Positions 1 to 11,118 of a stretch of DNA of 64,000 nt are shown piece by piece (position 1 is the stretch's first letter; every line of letters begins with the position of its first letter). The notes below the pieces were generated by a model. The model was not told the DNA's origin, ran no database searches, and saw only the letters and a list, made by a program, of their open reading frames with translations. Origin of the DNA: Calocera cornea HHB12733 (lineage: Eukaryota > Basidiomycota > Dacrymycetes > Dacrymycetales > Dacrymycetaceae); NCBI GenBank assembly GCA_001632435.1, contig KV424033.1:1-64000 (forward strand), in the 5' to 3' direction. The translations under genes were made by a program, and so were the position numbers.

Positions 1-534
1 GCTTACAGAAACATGCTGACAGTTCAAACTGTCAGCGCTCCGAGTGGCTGTGCAGGGGCCAGAGCGGCCTGGGATGCAGTCATGACACGTGTGTCGGATT
101 TGCCGCATAAAGAGACGGAGGAAATTTGATTGCCGACAGGGCCGGAGATTGAGGGATTGACTAGTTGCACCCTTTAATTACTTGTCGGCCTCAAAAATGA
201 GCGCGCTTACAGGATCAGACCTTCGAACAAATGACTCTAAGTAACTTGTGTATATCTCTAGCCATGATCTCATAATTCACTCCTTTATTAGGTTGTCTTT
301 TCTAGTTAGGAGAGCAGTTTCCTCTGTCGAAGACCACCGAAATACCCGCCGAGCATTGAATGGTGGCAGTGCATTCTTAGCACGCGTCGCAAAAGCGCGT
401 CCCTTGTCAAGTCACGCTCTTGACTTTCCGTGCTCAGTGTGCACCCCGCATTCCGTCAATCGGCCGACCACCACTCGCAGATCATCCACGATTGGCTTTC
501 TCTCGCTACGACTATTGGACTAGCTGTAGAGTGT
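1..534. other. intergenic / 5' flank of RAD17
   Basis: No convincing coding exon was recognised. The stretch is probably the upstream region of the RAD17 gene starting at 535, and perhaps the edge of a gene outside the window. It holds one short palindrome at 15-36. Confidence 0.5.
15..36. repeat. 10-bp inverted repeat (palindrome)
   Basis: Perfect 10-bp arms (GCTGACAGTT / AACTGTCAGC) are separated by 2 nt. It could be a binding site for a dimeric factor or chance; nothing else supports a role. Confidence 0.5.
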
Positions 535-3013
535 ATGGCCCCGACGGCGGCCAAGAAAGCTGCTGCGGCGAAGAAGTCCAAAACCGACAAGGCGGCCAAG
601 CATGTCCAGCTTGGTTTTGCGCCGGTGAACGGGATGCAGAAGCCGCTCAGGCAGGCATCGCTGGTGCGCATACATCTACATATCCCGTCTCCGATATACG
701 CTGATGATGCGAGCTTAACAGACGAAGTTCTCCGTCTCCTTACCGTCGCCGTCATCTTCTCAGGAACAGGCAAGACTGTCCCCTGTGCTTGCCACCAAGG
801 CTACATCGTTGGCTAAGGGGAAAGAGAGAGAGCTTGAGGTCATTCAAGGTATTATATTTTCCCGATTAGATAGCTGGCGTGTTTAACAATCCGTCCAGAT
901 ACGGCACTGTGGATAGACAAGTATGCTCCGACAAGTTTGGTACATATATGCGCTCTCCCAGCAGCTATTGACCTGACGCCGTGATAGGAAGAGCTTGCCG
1001 TCCACAAGCGCAAGGTCCAAGATGTACAGCGATGGCTGGAAGAAGCTACGACTGGTGGGGCGACTGGAAAGCTAACCAAATATCGTGTGAGTGTCGACGG
1101 CAGGGGATTGGCTTCTCCATTTGCTGACGGGGATGGCAGCGACTCCTTGCGCTCACTGGCCCAGCTGGAGCAGGGAAGACCGCCACGATCCGAACTCTGT
1201 CGAAAGAAATGAGCATAGATATCGTGGAGTGGAGAAATAGCCAGGAGGATCAGGATATTTTTGGGGACGATAGTGCGTCTCGTCGAGCCTGCATGCTGGA
1301 GACCATCTAATCATTCATCGACCGTACAGTTCCTGAATCTCTGTCGAACAAGTTCCACAACTTCCTTTCGCATGAAGCTCAAACAGAGGCACTCCATCTT
1401 CTTCCTCTGTCGTCTCGGCCTGCTGCGGCCGGCCCTTCCGTTCCTCGTATCCTGCTCCTTGAAGACCTGCCGAATGTTCTCCACACAGGCGTGAAGGAGG
1501 CGTTCCAGAAGTCCCTCGAAGAGCTAGTGGACCGACACAATGCACTACCGATAGTCCTGATTGTGAGTGAGAGTGGTACGAGAGGTATGGGTGGGGACGG
1601 GTGGAAGAGGGAAGAGCGATGGGATGTGAGAAACATCTTGGGTCCGCGGTTGCTGCAGAGTCCGTATGTGACAGAGGTCCAGTATGTCCCATGCTTGCAA
1701 TTGGAAGAGTACTACGTTGACGCTCGTCAGGTTCAACCCAGTTGCGACCACCATCATGCGGGGCGCTCTCACACGAATCTTGTCCCATACTCATCCTACC
1801 TCAAATGACCTTCGACCCTCGCCTGACACAGTGGATATTATCGTGGAGAGCTCGATGGGTGACGTACGAAGTGCTATCAATGCCTTACAATTCGCGTGTC
1901 GCGTACAGATGGTTGAGGCGGTGAAGGGAGGGGCCGGTGGAAAGAGGCGGAGAGGGAAGAAGGGCAAGGTCGGAGAAGTGGTACGGAAACTGTGCGTGGA
2001 CTTATTGCTCTACTTCGAATACCATCGTTGATTTATGCTTATCCGTAGCATCGAGGGAGTAACAAGAAACGAGCAAGTGCTCGCGCTCTTTCATATTCTG
2101 GGAAAGATGCTGTATAATAAACGTACGCGAGCCCTGGCCTTCTTGTGTTTCCAGCTCAACTCATACATACAGGTTTTGGCGACGATCCTGACGAGAACGA
2201 AGATCCATTCCTAGAGGCGTCCGCACGAGGAACCCTTGATTTGCCTCCACACCTGTCCAGCTTCGAACGGCGTCCCTCGAAGGTCGATGTGAACGTGCGG
2301 TATTTCCTTTACCCATATCTTCTATCCCTTACGCAAATCAGACACTCTATGCAGATTCGCCAGTTGATGTGTCCATGCTGGCATCGTACTGTCATCAAAA
2401 TTATCCGCAGTTCTGCTCCGAGCTCGAAGAACTCGAAGCGGTTATGGAGTGGACAAGCTATAGCGAAGCGTTTTCAATTGACTCCGAAGTATGTCAATTC
2501 GACTCTAGAACTACGGGGTACATTTGACAAGGTTTTCAGCATATCAACGTGCAACTTCCTGAGTATGCATTCCACCTCCTCACTCGCGGTCTTCTCGCAT
2601 CGCTCCCCTCACCAATGCCGCGTCGAGGACAAAAGCTGCTGAAGAGCGCATACTGGGAATTCAGTCGAAAAGAGCGCGATGGCATCGAGTCGCTTCGTTC
2701 ATGGTCTCGTCATGACATGGGCGCTGCTCGTGATCACAGGAGCATCGAGCTGCTTGAGCGGGCGTGGCTGATGAAACGGACAGGCTTGCCACAGCCGACC
2801 GGAGTTTCAGAGATGGCGTACATGCCTTGGATGCCGCCAATACGAGGGGGGGAATACGGGCAACAGTTGCTGGAAGAGGGGGAGGTGGCGGATGTCGAGC
2901 CGGAGGTCCCGATGTCTCAGGCGTACAAGATGGAAGCGAGCGATGATGAGCAGAAGATCGGACGCGCCTCGAAGATTAGCTGGTTGGAGGATGATGATAT
3001 TGAGGAAGATTAG
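535..3013 (+). CDS. rad17: Rad17/Rad24-type checkpoint clamp loader
   Basis: This is the large subunit of the alternative RFC that loads the 9-1-1 clamp onto damaged DNA in the nucleus. In order one sees a lysine/alanine-rich start (MAPTAAKKAAAAKK), the family motif LWIDKYAPTSL (about 909-941), the EELAVHKRKVQDVQRWLEEA block (about 991-1050), a P-loop GPAGAGKT (about 1155-1180), a sensor-type block SSMGDVRSAINALQF (about 1851-1896), LFHILGKMLYNKR (about 2090-2128) and an HQNYPQF block near 2390. It ends in an acidic tail (DDDIEED). At least six introns are implied; 664-721 and the one after TKYR (about 1087-1138) have clear GT/AG ends, and frame changes elsewhere fit splicing. The start at 535 is the first ATG that joins in frame to the downstream exons. 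No disabling change was seen. Family assignment is firm; exact exon borders are inferred. Confidence 0.9.
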
Positions 3014-3153
3014 GTCGAGGAAGAGTAAGATCGGGGAGCCGACACTTGTAGTAATACCATATCGATGGCCGGATGTAGCGAGGCTTGCCGTTGAACGTCA
3101 GTTTTGGCTGGCATAATTAAGTGTGTGTTCGATGTTCGCTGGAAGAGAGGCGA

Positions 3154-3393
3154 TTAGGGCTTATTGCTGCAGTGCTGGGAGGCCGCCAGGCCGCCCATGA
3201 GTGCGACCATTCCTTGGTCGGTGCCGAACTTCACCGGGCCGGGCACGGCCTTCGTAGCGGCGTTCTCGGACGGCTTCTTGTTCCGGCTGAACAATGAGCG
3301 CTTGGGCGCGGCTGCTTTGGTCGCTTTTTTCGGAGGCGGAGGGAGGAGGGCCTCCATGGCGGGCCAGGAAGACGTCGGGTAGTAGGCGGGCAT
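3154..3393 (-). CDS. small basic protein, tandem copy A
   Basis: A 79-residue single-exon protein of unknown function. It starts MPAYYPTSSWPAMEALLPPP, has a central basic stretch with FSRNKKPSE, and ends in a conserved FGTDQGMVALMGG block followed by a Cys-containing tail (HCSNKP). No signal peptide or membrane segment is visible. It is about 84% identical to copy B (4608-4847), and the differences are all substitutions with no indel, so the reading frame has been kept under constraint. A TATA box about 100 bp upstream supports strong or inducible transcription. Function unknown; a real gene is likely from the conservation between copies. Confidence 0.75.
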   Translation of the reverse strand: MPAYYPTSSWPAMEALLPPPPKKATKAAAPKRSLFSRNKKPSENAATKAVPGPVKFGTDQGMVALMGGLAASQHCSNKP

Positions 3394-3482
3394 TGTGAGG
3401 TTGTTGGTGTGTATGTGAGGTAGGTTGTCGCGTGTGTTGGGCTTTGTTTTATTGTGAATCTGACCGAGGATGAAAGCAGCAT

Positions 3483-3490
3483 ATTTATAC
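3483..3490 (-). promoter_or_regulatory. TATA box of copy A
   Basis: GTATAAAT on the minus strand, about 90 bp upstream of the ATG, sits in a block (GAGAGTATAAAT) also present upstream of copy B. Confidence 0.7.
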
Positions 3491-4607
3491 TCTCCAACAT
3501 ACGTTGCATGCTCCCAGCCGATTTCGCGGTCCAGTGCGCAAAACGCGCAGGGCGCAGGCGCCCATTTGCAAGTTGGTCAGCTTAACCTTCCCACGCGCTG
3601 ACTCCTCCATGCTGTAATGATGACTTCGCAGCCTCGCCCCGGTGGCACGGAACTACGCATCGAAATCCGCCGCAGTGTGATGGATCAACCAACGAATCTC
3701 ATGCGGCTGCGCATTGCTGCCAGTGGACAAGGCGCGGCGGGTGACTGTTGCGTTCGGGGCTGTGTACCTTGCCCCCGGTACTGCCCCCCGGGCCGAGCCT
3801 GGGGTCTTCCCCGATGACGGCAGGCCGATGGGTCTGGAAAAATACTTTCACTGCCCTCCAAAATTCTTACACACAATAACGCCCTCGTACTCCTTACTAC
3901 TGAAATAGTACGGGACGATACTCGACTTTCTGCTCTATGCTGGGTTTCCGTGACATGTGGCCGCAGTGACCTGTTCTCTCTCTATCGCTTCCGACCAGGG
4001 GCATCCGAGAAAAGTTGATCTTTGAGCCTGTGATACGGAACTGAGTTTTGGCACAGTCATGTTTTCATCTATGGTCCAACTCCACTTGCTTGGCATCGAG
4101 TCATGGTAAGGAACCGAATATGGAGCACGATCACATTTCATTCTCAACAGGTAGCGTTACATGCAGGCCTGTGAAGACGGGATATTACTATAGTGAAGGC
4201 ACTATGACTAGGTATAGCTCTCCGGCTGGCAGACAGAAGCGTGGACTGTACAGATATGGATACAAAACCTGCGAAGCAGATGACTAGTGGGGGGCATAGC
4301 GGTAGCTGTGCTTGGCGGCAGGGTGTGTTTGGTTGCGAACGCATGTTGAGGATCGTGGGAGGTGGCTGCGACTCGCTTCCGATGTCTCACATGTGCAACG
4401 ATGGAAGTCGGTGCTATTGAGAGGAAGATCAAAGAGGCGTCCATGATTTTCTGATGGGATGATGATGGTATCGAGGGAGATTCTGATCGGGGAGCCGACA
4501 AGTGTAGGAATATCAGAGCGATGGCCGGAAGTGGCAAGTTTTTCCGTTGAGGCCAATTCTGGTTTGGAGACCCAGCGTGTCGGAGATGCGCGCTAGCAGA
4601 GAGTGAC

Positions 4608-4847
4608 TCAAGGCTTGTTGCTGCAGTACTGAGCCGCCGCCATGCCACCCATGAGGGCAACCATGCCCTGGTCGGTGCCGAACTTCACCGGGCGGGGTGC
4701 AGCCTTCGCAGGCGCCTTTTCGGAGGGCTTCTTGCTGCGACTGAAGAAGGACGGCTTGGGCGCGGCCGCCTTGGTCGCGGTTTTGGGCGGCGGGGGGAGG
4801 AGCGCCTCCATGGAGGGCCAGGAAGAAGTCGGGTAGTAAGCGGGCAT
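4608..4847 (-). CDS. small basic protein, tandem copy B
   Basis: A 79-residue single-exon paralogue of the gene at 3154-3393 with the same layout: MPAYYPTSSWPSMEALLPPP start, lysine/proline/alanine-rich middle with FFSRSKKPSEK, FGTDQGMVALMGG block and YCSNKP tail. The equal length and mostly conservative changes argue for purifying selection after duplication. It is preceded by a TATA box and a shared 5' leader block. It is probably soluble and intracellular, since no leader peptide is present. Function unknown. Confidence 0.75.
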   Translation of the reverse strand: MPAYYPTSSWPSMEALLPPPPKTATKAAAPKPSFFSRSKKPSEKAPAKAAPRPVKFGTDQGMVALMGGMAAAQYCSNKP

Positions 4848-4948
4848 TGCGAAGGTGTTGGTGGGTTGGGTGGGTTGGTTTGTGGTGCGTTGTTGCGTGT
4901 GAAGGGCTTTGCTTTATTGTGTATTTTACCGGAGATGAAAAGCAGCAC

Positions 4949-4956
4949 ATTTATAC
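4949..4956 (-). promoter_or_regulatory. TATA box of copy B
   Basis: GTATAAAT on the minus strand about 100 bp upstream of the ATG, in the same sequence context as copy A. Confidence 0.7.
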
Positions 4957-5823
4957 TCTCCAGGTCTTTCGTGGTCATGCGCAAACGTACAGGGCGCAGG
5001 CGCCCGTTGGTAAGCTTCCGTACGCGCTGACTCCTCCATGCTGTAACGGTGACTCCGCAGCCTCGCCCCGGAGGCGCGGAACCACGCTTTGCAATCCGCC
5101 GCAGTGTTACGAGTCAACCAATCTAGGCCCCGAAGGTGCTGGAGGTGTGATGGATCCCCTGCGGCTGCGCATTGATGGTCAGGTCAGCTGTGCGGGGGGA
5201 AGTGACTCGTGCGCCCTGAAAGGCAGTCTAGGTCGGGGCTGTGCGCCTCGTCTCGGGTCCGAGTCGGCCGGTCGCGGCAGCCGATGGGTCCGAGAAAGTC
5301 GATGGTGTGCGGTTCGTAAAAAGTTTTTGTTGCTCTTACTGGTTGCTTAGTTATTACAACGCATTGGTAAGATGATTACAAGGTTCAAACAGCATCGTCA
5401 GAATTCTGCAAGATGGTATCATGGGCGGACGGTTCGTAGTAACGGCATTTAGTATCCCGTCTTTATGGTTTCTAGCAATGGCAAGGCTTACGGTATTCGA
5501 CTCGTCTGTTAGTGAGCGGAGCCAAGTGTTCGGCACAGTCACATTGCCCATTGTCTATTAAACATTCCGGGCACCGAGTCATGGTTCGAGAGCCAAATCT
5601 GGGATACAATCACGTCCACGCTCTATTATCTAGCTGTACATGCAGCCAACTTTTGAAGTGGTAAACCGGGGCGCGTAGGAAGGTAAAGAAATGGGTACAG
5701 ATACAGCGTTCAGAGAAGATGAATAGGGTAGATGAGCGGAGAAAATGATTAACTACGCGAGCCAATCCATCACTTTTAATTCAACATTCGAGAAAGGACT
5801 CGGAAGTCGCTCCACGATGACAC

Positions 5824-6180
5824 TCACATCCGCCCACTCCGCCCGCCAAGCTGCACCGATGCCATCCCATACTTGTCCATAAGCATCTCCAGCGCTTCTT
5901 CCCTGCTCATTTTCTGGGCAGCGCTGGGCTGCTTCGGCTGCTGCTGCTGCTGCGATTGCTGCTGCTGCTGGCGCTTAAGCTGGGGCTGGGACTTGTCTTT
6001 CCGACTCCAAAAGTGGGTCTTGTCGGACCCGGAGAGGGGCTTGGGTTGCGGAGGCATGGGGGACTGGCCGGTGATGCCGATGCTGCCCTGCATGGCGGCG
6101 ACGGTGGAGAAGTAGTCTTTCTTCTGCTGAGGGGCGAGGAGCGCCTCGGTGGAAGAAGAGGAGATGCGGGTGTATGACAT
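5824..6180 (-). CDS. glutamine-rich small protein, probable third family member
   Basis: 118 residues, single exon. The start (MSYTRISSSSTEALLAP) resembles the YYPTSSW.sMEALLPP start of the two 79-residue genes just to the left. A central FWSRKDKS matches their FSRSKKPS, and the end (LMDKYGMASVQLGG) resembles FGTDQGMVALMGG. Between these lies an inserted polyglutamine tract from CTG/CAG repeats at about 5935-5975. Same strand, spacing and TATA-containing promoter suggest an older tandem copy that gained a Q-rich insert. Kinship is inferred from short motifs; function unknown. Confidence 0.65.
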   Translation of the reverse strand: MSYTRISSSSTEALLAPQQKKDYFSTVAAMQGSIGITGQSPMPPQPKPLSGSDKTHFWSRKDKSQPQLKRQQQQQSQQQQQPKQPSAAQKMSREEALEMLMDKYGMASVQLGGRSGRM

Positions 6181-7300
6181 AGCGGTAGCGGTAGGTGTGG
6201 TTTGGGTAGAGGACGTGTTACGCTGGAAAGGCAGGTTGATGTTCGCTGGGCGGCGTTGGGATCTGGGCTGAGCGGTTGTTGGATGTCATCCAGTTGGCTA
6301 AGACAGTGCTGCATATATACCCGGCGGGGAGGACTGCGCCGAAGAGCCACGTCAAACTCTCCAACGGTGACTCCTGTTGCTCGCCGCCCACGCCCAGCGC
6401 AATCTGGAGCTCAGACGCAGATACTGTACAGCAGACTAGTGCTTCACCGCATGCATATGGGCGGCTTACGACACGCCCGGCTGCGGCCAAGTCACCTACG
6501 ACATGGGCGCCTGGAAATACCCTGGTCTCTACGCATGATCCGAAGAGAAGCAGGGGGTATGTAATTGATGATTGCGGATGGGCGTTGCATTGTCATGCAC
6601 AGCCAGAACACAAGGGGCGGGAAGACGTAAGAAGCACACGATGGAGCGTTGCCTGGCGGTGCGTGACTGCGTACGAGTCACCAGTACGGCATGACTCGAG
6701 CGGCGTGGGGATGATGTTATTGTCGCCATGCGGTCCTCCACGGACGCGACAGCTCCGCAAGCCAGATGACTGCAGTGTGGATCGGGGCCGAGGCCGCGCC
6801 CCGTGCTGAGATTGCGCCGGGGCAGGCAGCGCCGGAGTTTGTCCGGCGATAGTTTGAAGGCGCCGTTCGTAACTGCGTAAACAAGAAGTCTGGAGCAGGC
6901 AATTGCGCAGCATTACAGTACTTTTACTGGACTGAGCGTCCGATCTTGCAGTGCTATAGAGATGTGTAAGAGAATGGTCTGCGTTCCGCCTGCGCGGCTC
7001 TTCGGGCTGCGCGTCACCATCGGGCGTCAAAAAGCGGGAAAAAAAAATTTCCATCGTGTCCGCAGAAATCTGGACTGCCACTGGATCATTGTGTCTGACA
7101 ATGACCAGATCACATCGACAGCCAGTGAGCGGTCCAGCATCGAGAGCTGCACGAGAGTCCGAATTGTTATGAAGTGCTGGCAAGGCGAAGGATGCGACAT
7201 GCGGAATCAAGGCGGCTTGGGCGAGGCGGTCTCATTGTCAGCGAACGACGTCGACCGCTGGACGATCTGCCAGCCTGCGCTCGACTTGTAACAACACGCG
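6181..7300. other. intergenic region between divergent genes
   Basis: Apart from the TATA box at 6313-6319, no supported gene or RNA was seen in about 1.1 kb. It must hold the promoters of both the Q-rich gene (-) and the reductase gene (+). Confidence 0.5.
6313..6319 (-). promoter_or_regulatory. TATA box of the Q-rich gene
   Basis: TATATAT in GGGTATATATGC on the minus strand, about 130 bp upstream of the ATG at 6180. Confidence 0.55.
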
Positions 7301-8605
7301 ATGTCTGACGAGGTCCTGGACATCCTCTTGGTGGGCTACGGCTCAGTAGGCATCATCTGTGCGTCCCTGTCGTCCTCCCGGTGTCGTGTGCTGAGCTTGG
7401 GCAGAAGACACCTACATACTGGAAGCGTCCAAAAAGGCTCGTGTGACCGTTGTTGCAAGGGGAAACTACCAGCAGCTCAGTGGTGCGTCTTCTCACCGAA
7501 ACATCAGAGAGGATACGGCTCATGGTCAGTGAATAGAGCAGGGTGCCGACATCAGGAGTGAGAAGTACGGCGACCACCCGGGGTGGAAGCCCTACCGAAG
7601 TGCGCTGCTTCGCTCTGTCCTCATGCCTTTCTGACGTCGCTCCAGCACTCCCAACCGTCGAAGCCGCCGCCGCCTACTCCTACACCTACGTCCTCCTGGC
7701 CACCAAATGCCTTCCCGACGTGCTCCCCACCACCACCCTCCTCGCCCCGCTCCTCACGCCGCAGTACGCGGAGAAATACGGCCTGCCCGTCTTCGTTTTG
7801 CTGCAGAACGGGCTGGGGGTAGAGGAAGCCTTGGACGCGGCGGCGCACAAGCTTGATAAGCAGGCGGTGGTTCTCAGTGCAGCGGTGTACATCGACTCGA
7901 ATTTGACGGAGGGAAGGGCGGCAGTTGTCCAGACGGGCGTGGTACGTTCAGCCGTCAGTCGTGCGCGAGTGTACCCGTTCACGATCGTGCCCCGCACAGG
8001 AACGGCTAGCCGTCGGCGTGTACACTGGCCTCGGCCCATCCGCGACCAAGCCCGCTTCCTCCAAAGCCCAACAAGCCCTCGCCACCTTCTGTGACCTTAT
8101 CGCCGCCGGAGGGAGCACCATCACCGCCGACCCGGTCATCCAGCACGCCAAGTTCCGGAAGAACCTCTGGAACGCATGCATCAACACTGCGTGCGCGCTA
8201 TCGCGACTCGGCACGCCCGCGTTCTCCGCTACGCCAGCTGTGAAGGCGCGCATGCGCGAGGCGCTCGAGGGTGTTGCCGGCGAGATTGTAGAGGTCGGGA
8301 AGAGGATGGGGTACCCGATTGCGATGGAGCATGTGGAGCCGATCATGCTCGAGGTGCTGGAGGAGGACGGGGCGACGACGATTCTCAAGCCGAGCACGCT
8401 AATGGATGTCGAGCGTGGAGCGCCCATTGAGATCGAGGTTATTGTCGGGAGTTTGGTGAGGTACGCGGAGCAGTACAAGGTGCCGATACCAAGGTATGTT
8501 AGGTCTAATACTCGGTGTGGGATCTGCACTGACACGTTGTGCAGGCTGCAGTTTGTGTATGCGCTGATGAGCGCGATACAGGCCGAGAATACCAAGGCAC
8601 GGTGA
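7301..8605 (+). CDS. 2-dehydropantoate 2-reductase (ApbA/PanE) family protein
   Basis: The family reduces ketopantoate to pantoate with NADPH in pantothenate/CoA synthesis; fungal genomes carry several paralogues of uncertain substrate. Visible are an N-terminal Rossmann start ILLVGYGSVG (about 7319-7350), a second strand TYILEASKKARVTVVARGNY (about 7410-7470) and a GWKPYR motif near 7581. Then come the FVLLQNGLGVEEAL block (about 7790-7830) and the C-terminal helical domain with AKFRKNLWNACINTACALSR (about 8149-8208), which holds the family's conserved KxxxN. About four introns are implied, with clear ends at GTACGTTC...CACAG near 7942 and GTATGTTAG...GCAG near 8494. It ends convergently with the GGA-like gene, 152 bp away. 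The reaction is inferred from the family only. Confidence 0.85.
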
Positions 8606-8757
8606 AAGGTGGGAAATGAGCAACGGTGCTCCGCTTGGACATGTTGGTCATCTCGATAGATTGTGCGCAATATAAAGAACGTCATTCCGTCACACAACAA
8701 CTCTACAAAGCAACGGCGCCCTACAACCTACACTCGCATGTACGCCAGTCCCTACGC

Positions 8758-10825
8758 TCAGAACAAGTTCTCCAGGTCCGCAAATGGATCCTTCCCCTTG
8801 GCTGCGCCGCCGTTCTGCCCGGCAGGAGGCGGGCTGGCTGCAGCGAGAGGCTGCATCGGTGGTGAGCTGAATGCTCCGAATCCGCCATTGCTGGACGATT
8901 GTTGTGGCTGCTGGTACTGCTGCTGCGCGACGAGCGTTGGAGTGCCCGTCCGACTGCTGCCCTGCGGTACGCTCATCGTGTGAAGGTTGAAGAACCCAGC
9001 GCCGGATGGGGTGCTTTGACCCTGCTGTTGTGGGACGAAGCCGCTCGGCCCGGAAAAGCCGGATATACTCCCCTGGGGCGTATGCCCCCTACCAGGACTC
9101 GACCCTTGAGAATAAAGGGCTGCCAGCTGCGCCGAAGTAAGCGTGCCGTGTGCTGCGGGATGCGGTTGGTTGGACGGTGTGCTAGGTGCGGCAGGGGCGG
9201 AGCTGAAGAGCCCGGCAAGGTCGTCGACGCCGTTCGAGGCTGGAGCGGCGGTCTGCTGTTCTGACTCGTCGAGCGAGATGAGGTCGGCTGGCTTGGAAGG
9301 CGGTGGTGCAGATCCGGTCGGCGCGCTCCCTCCTCCGAGGCTGATGAATCGCGTCAGTCTTGACATGCCGTGCAGAACATGAACGGGACGCACACTCCAC
9401 CATGGATCTCAACACCCTGTATACTGAAGTCACCCTTCAGGTAGCTCTCATACCGGTTCAGCACCGAGTTGATAAGGTCGTTCAGCTCCAGGCACGTCTC
9501 GAGCACGTGAGCATCTTCCGAGCTCGAGCTCTCCGCGTCCGATATCCATTTTTGCAGCTTCGGTCGCGCTTGTCGGCAGATAGTGGCCACTTGCTATCAG
9601 ATAAGGTGCGTCAGGCACTGGATCACGATGGAACACTGTAGCGAACGGACATCGTACGCATCACCCTTGGCGAACCGCTCTCCCGGTGCGGCATTATTGA
9701 GCAGGTCGTTGAGCAAGATAACCTTCTGCTGCACCTTCTCTAGCTCCTTAAGCGTCTGCGAGCGATAGTCGGGCTTCGCATCCGGATTCGCGCCAGCCAT
9801 GATCTTCATGAGCTCCTGTGCTGCAGCAAGGTCGCGCGGTGTGCCCCGCCGGATCAGTTCTTGCAGTTTCTACACAATCCTATGAGCACAAGTACGCCCG
9901 AGATGCGCGGATCAGACATACAGCAGCTTGGGCCGCCCGGTCCTCCTCCTCAAGCTCGTCTGGCGACTTGAGGTTCTCCGTGGTAGGGACGAATGCGCGG
10001 TTGGCGGATCTCGGCAGATCGCGGAATCGGTATCCTGCGAGCGCTTGAGCATGGGTTCTCAGTGACCTAGCCACGCGGCTCACCCTTGAACCCCAACAAC
10101 CGATGCATATCCCTAATATTCCCCAGGTCCTCCTTCCACCTGCTCTCCTTGCATATCCCCTCCTTCCAGTCGTTTATCACCTCCAATATCCGGGTCATGA
10201 CGGGGCCGGGGAAGGGGGGCGGGCGCTCGGGGAATCGTCGGACGAGCTCGTTGAGGAACTCCTTGGTGGCAATCTGGAGGTGGAATGGGTATCCAACGGT
10301 TTGAACAAGGGTCTGGAGGAGCTGTGCGGGGTGTTAGTTACGATACTTAGACGTGGTATGGAGTCGCCGCGCTTACGTTCAACGCGAGCATGTTCACTTG
10401 CGGATTGCGGTGGTTCACGTAGCGCGCTATCGCCATGGCAGCTTCTCGTGGGCTGTCGAACCGAGATCAGGATACAACGGGGATACAGTGATCAATGTAC
10501 ACGCACGTATTAGCTTTCTTCTGCTCAATGTACTCTGCCAACTCGAGATTGAGCGCATAGTTCGGCTCCAGCAATGTCGGATCGCAACATCGATCTGCAG
10601 CTCTATCAGCCCTGCGCACACCAAGACGATGAACAGGTGCACATACCGACATACAGTTGCACCGGACTGGGCTGCTGGTTGAACGACTGGGCCAGCATAG
10701 CTGGAGGAGGATGGGTAGGACGGACTCTCGGGCTGGATAGAAATCAAGGACGGTGACGGTGACCGCACGGCCGGTCCCTTGGCTGGACGTGGTATGACTT
10801 GAGTTCTTGGACATAATTCTCGCAT
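8758..10825 (-). CDS. GGA-like clathrin adaptor with VHS and GAT domains
   Basis: This family sorts cargo between trans-Golgi and endosomes; VHS binds cargo or ubiquitin and GAT binds ARF-GTP and ubiquitin. Read on the minus strand: PTLLEPNYALNLELAEYIEQ, AAMAIARYVNHRNPQVNMLA and GYPFHLQIATKEFLNELVRR with FPERPPPF form a VHS domain (about 10600-10080). A GAT-like helical region follows (KELEKVQQKVILLNDLLNN, and LETCLELNDLINSVLNRYE, about 9800-9430). The C-terminal part is low-complexity with ADLISLDE and ends in DPFADLENLF, resembling clathrin/AP-binding motifs. No full GAE ear domain is obvious, so GGA versus another VHS-GAT protein is unsettled. Seven or more introns. The start at 10825 is provisional. 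Confidence 0.8.
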
Positions 10826-11118
10826 TGCGTCTTCGGGATCAACTTAGCCTCCGCTATCCCGCATAACCCGGCCCCTTCCTCTACTTACCCGCGCAAACAC
10901 GCCCCATCCCCCGTCCCTTACATTCCCGTGGTTTCTTCCTAGTTACCACCCTTCTCCAGTACTTCCCCTCATTATCCCGTTCTTCCCTGCTATATCACTC
11001 GGTCGCTGGCTCCTTCACGTGGCGCAACAATCCATTTCCGTCTTCCGTCTCTCGTTACTCGGAGTGTCCCGATCATGCCGCGTTAACCCCTTTACACTTC
11101 ATATCCTGCACTTCAGCG

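Larger units (their letters stand above)
3029..5730. repeat. tandem segmental duplication, unit about 1.45 kb
   Basis: Two diverged direct copies lie at about 3029-4480 and 4483-5730. Matching blocks keep the same order: GATCGGGGAGCCGACA (3031 and 4485), the 79-codon gene (3154-3393 and 4608-4847), ACGCGCTGACTCCTCCATGC (3593 and 5022), and a GGCACAGTCA...GAGTCATGGT block (about 4050-4105 and 5533-5584). Coding and promoter parts are best conserved, so the whole gene with its flanks was copied. A third, more diverged gene follows at 5824-6180. Confidence 0.85.

Noticed and set aside
6962..7291. 109-codon plus-strand frame upstream of the reductase gene
   Set aside because: No family motif, no homologous copy in the window, and its composition resembles the surrounding non-coding DNA.
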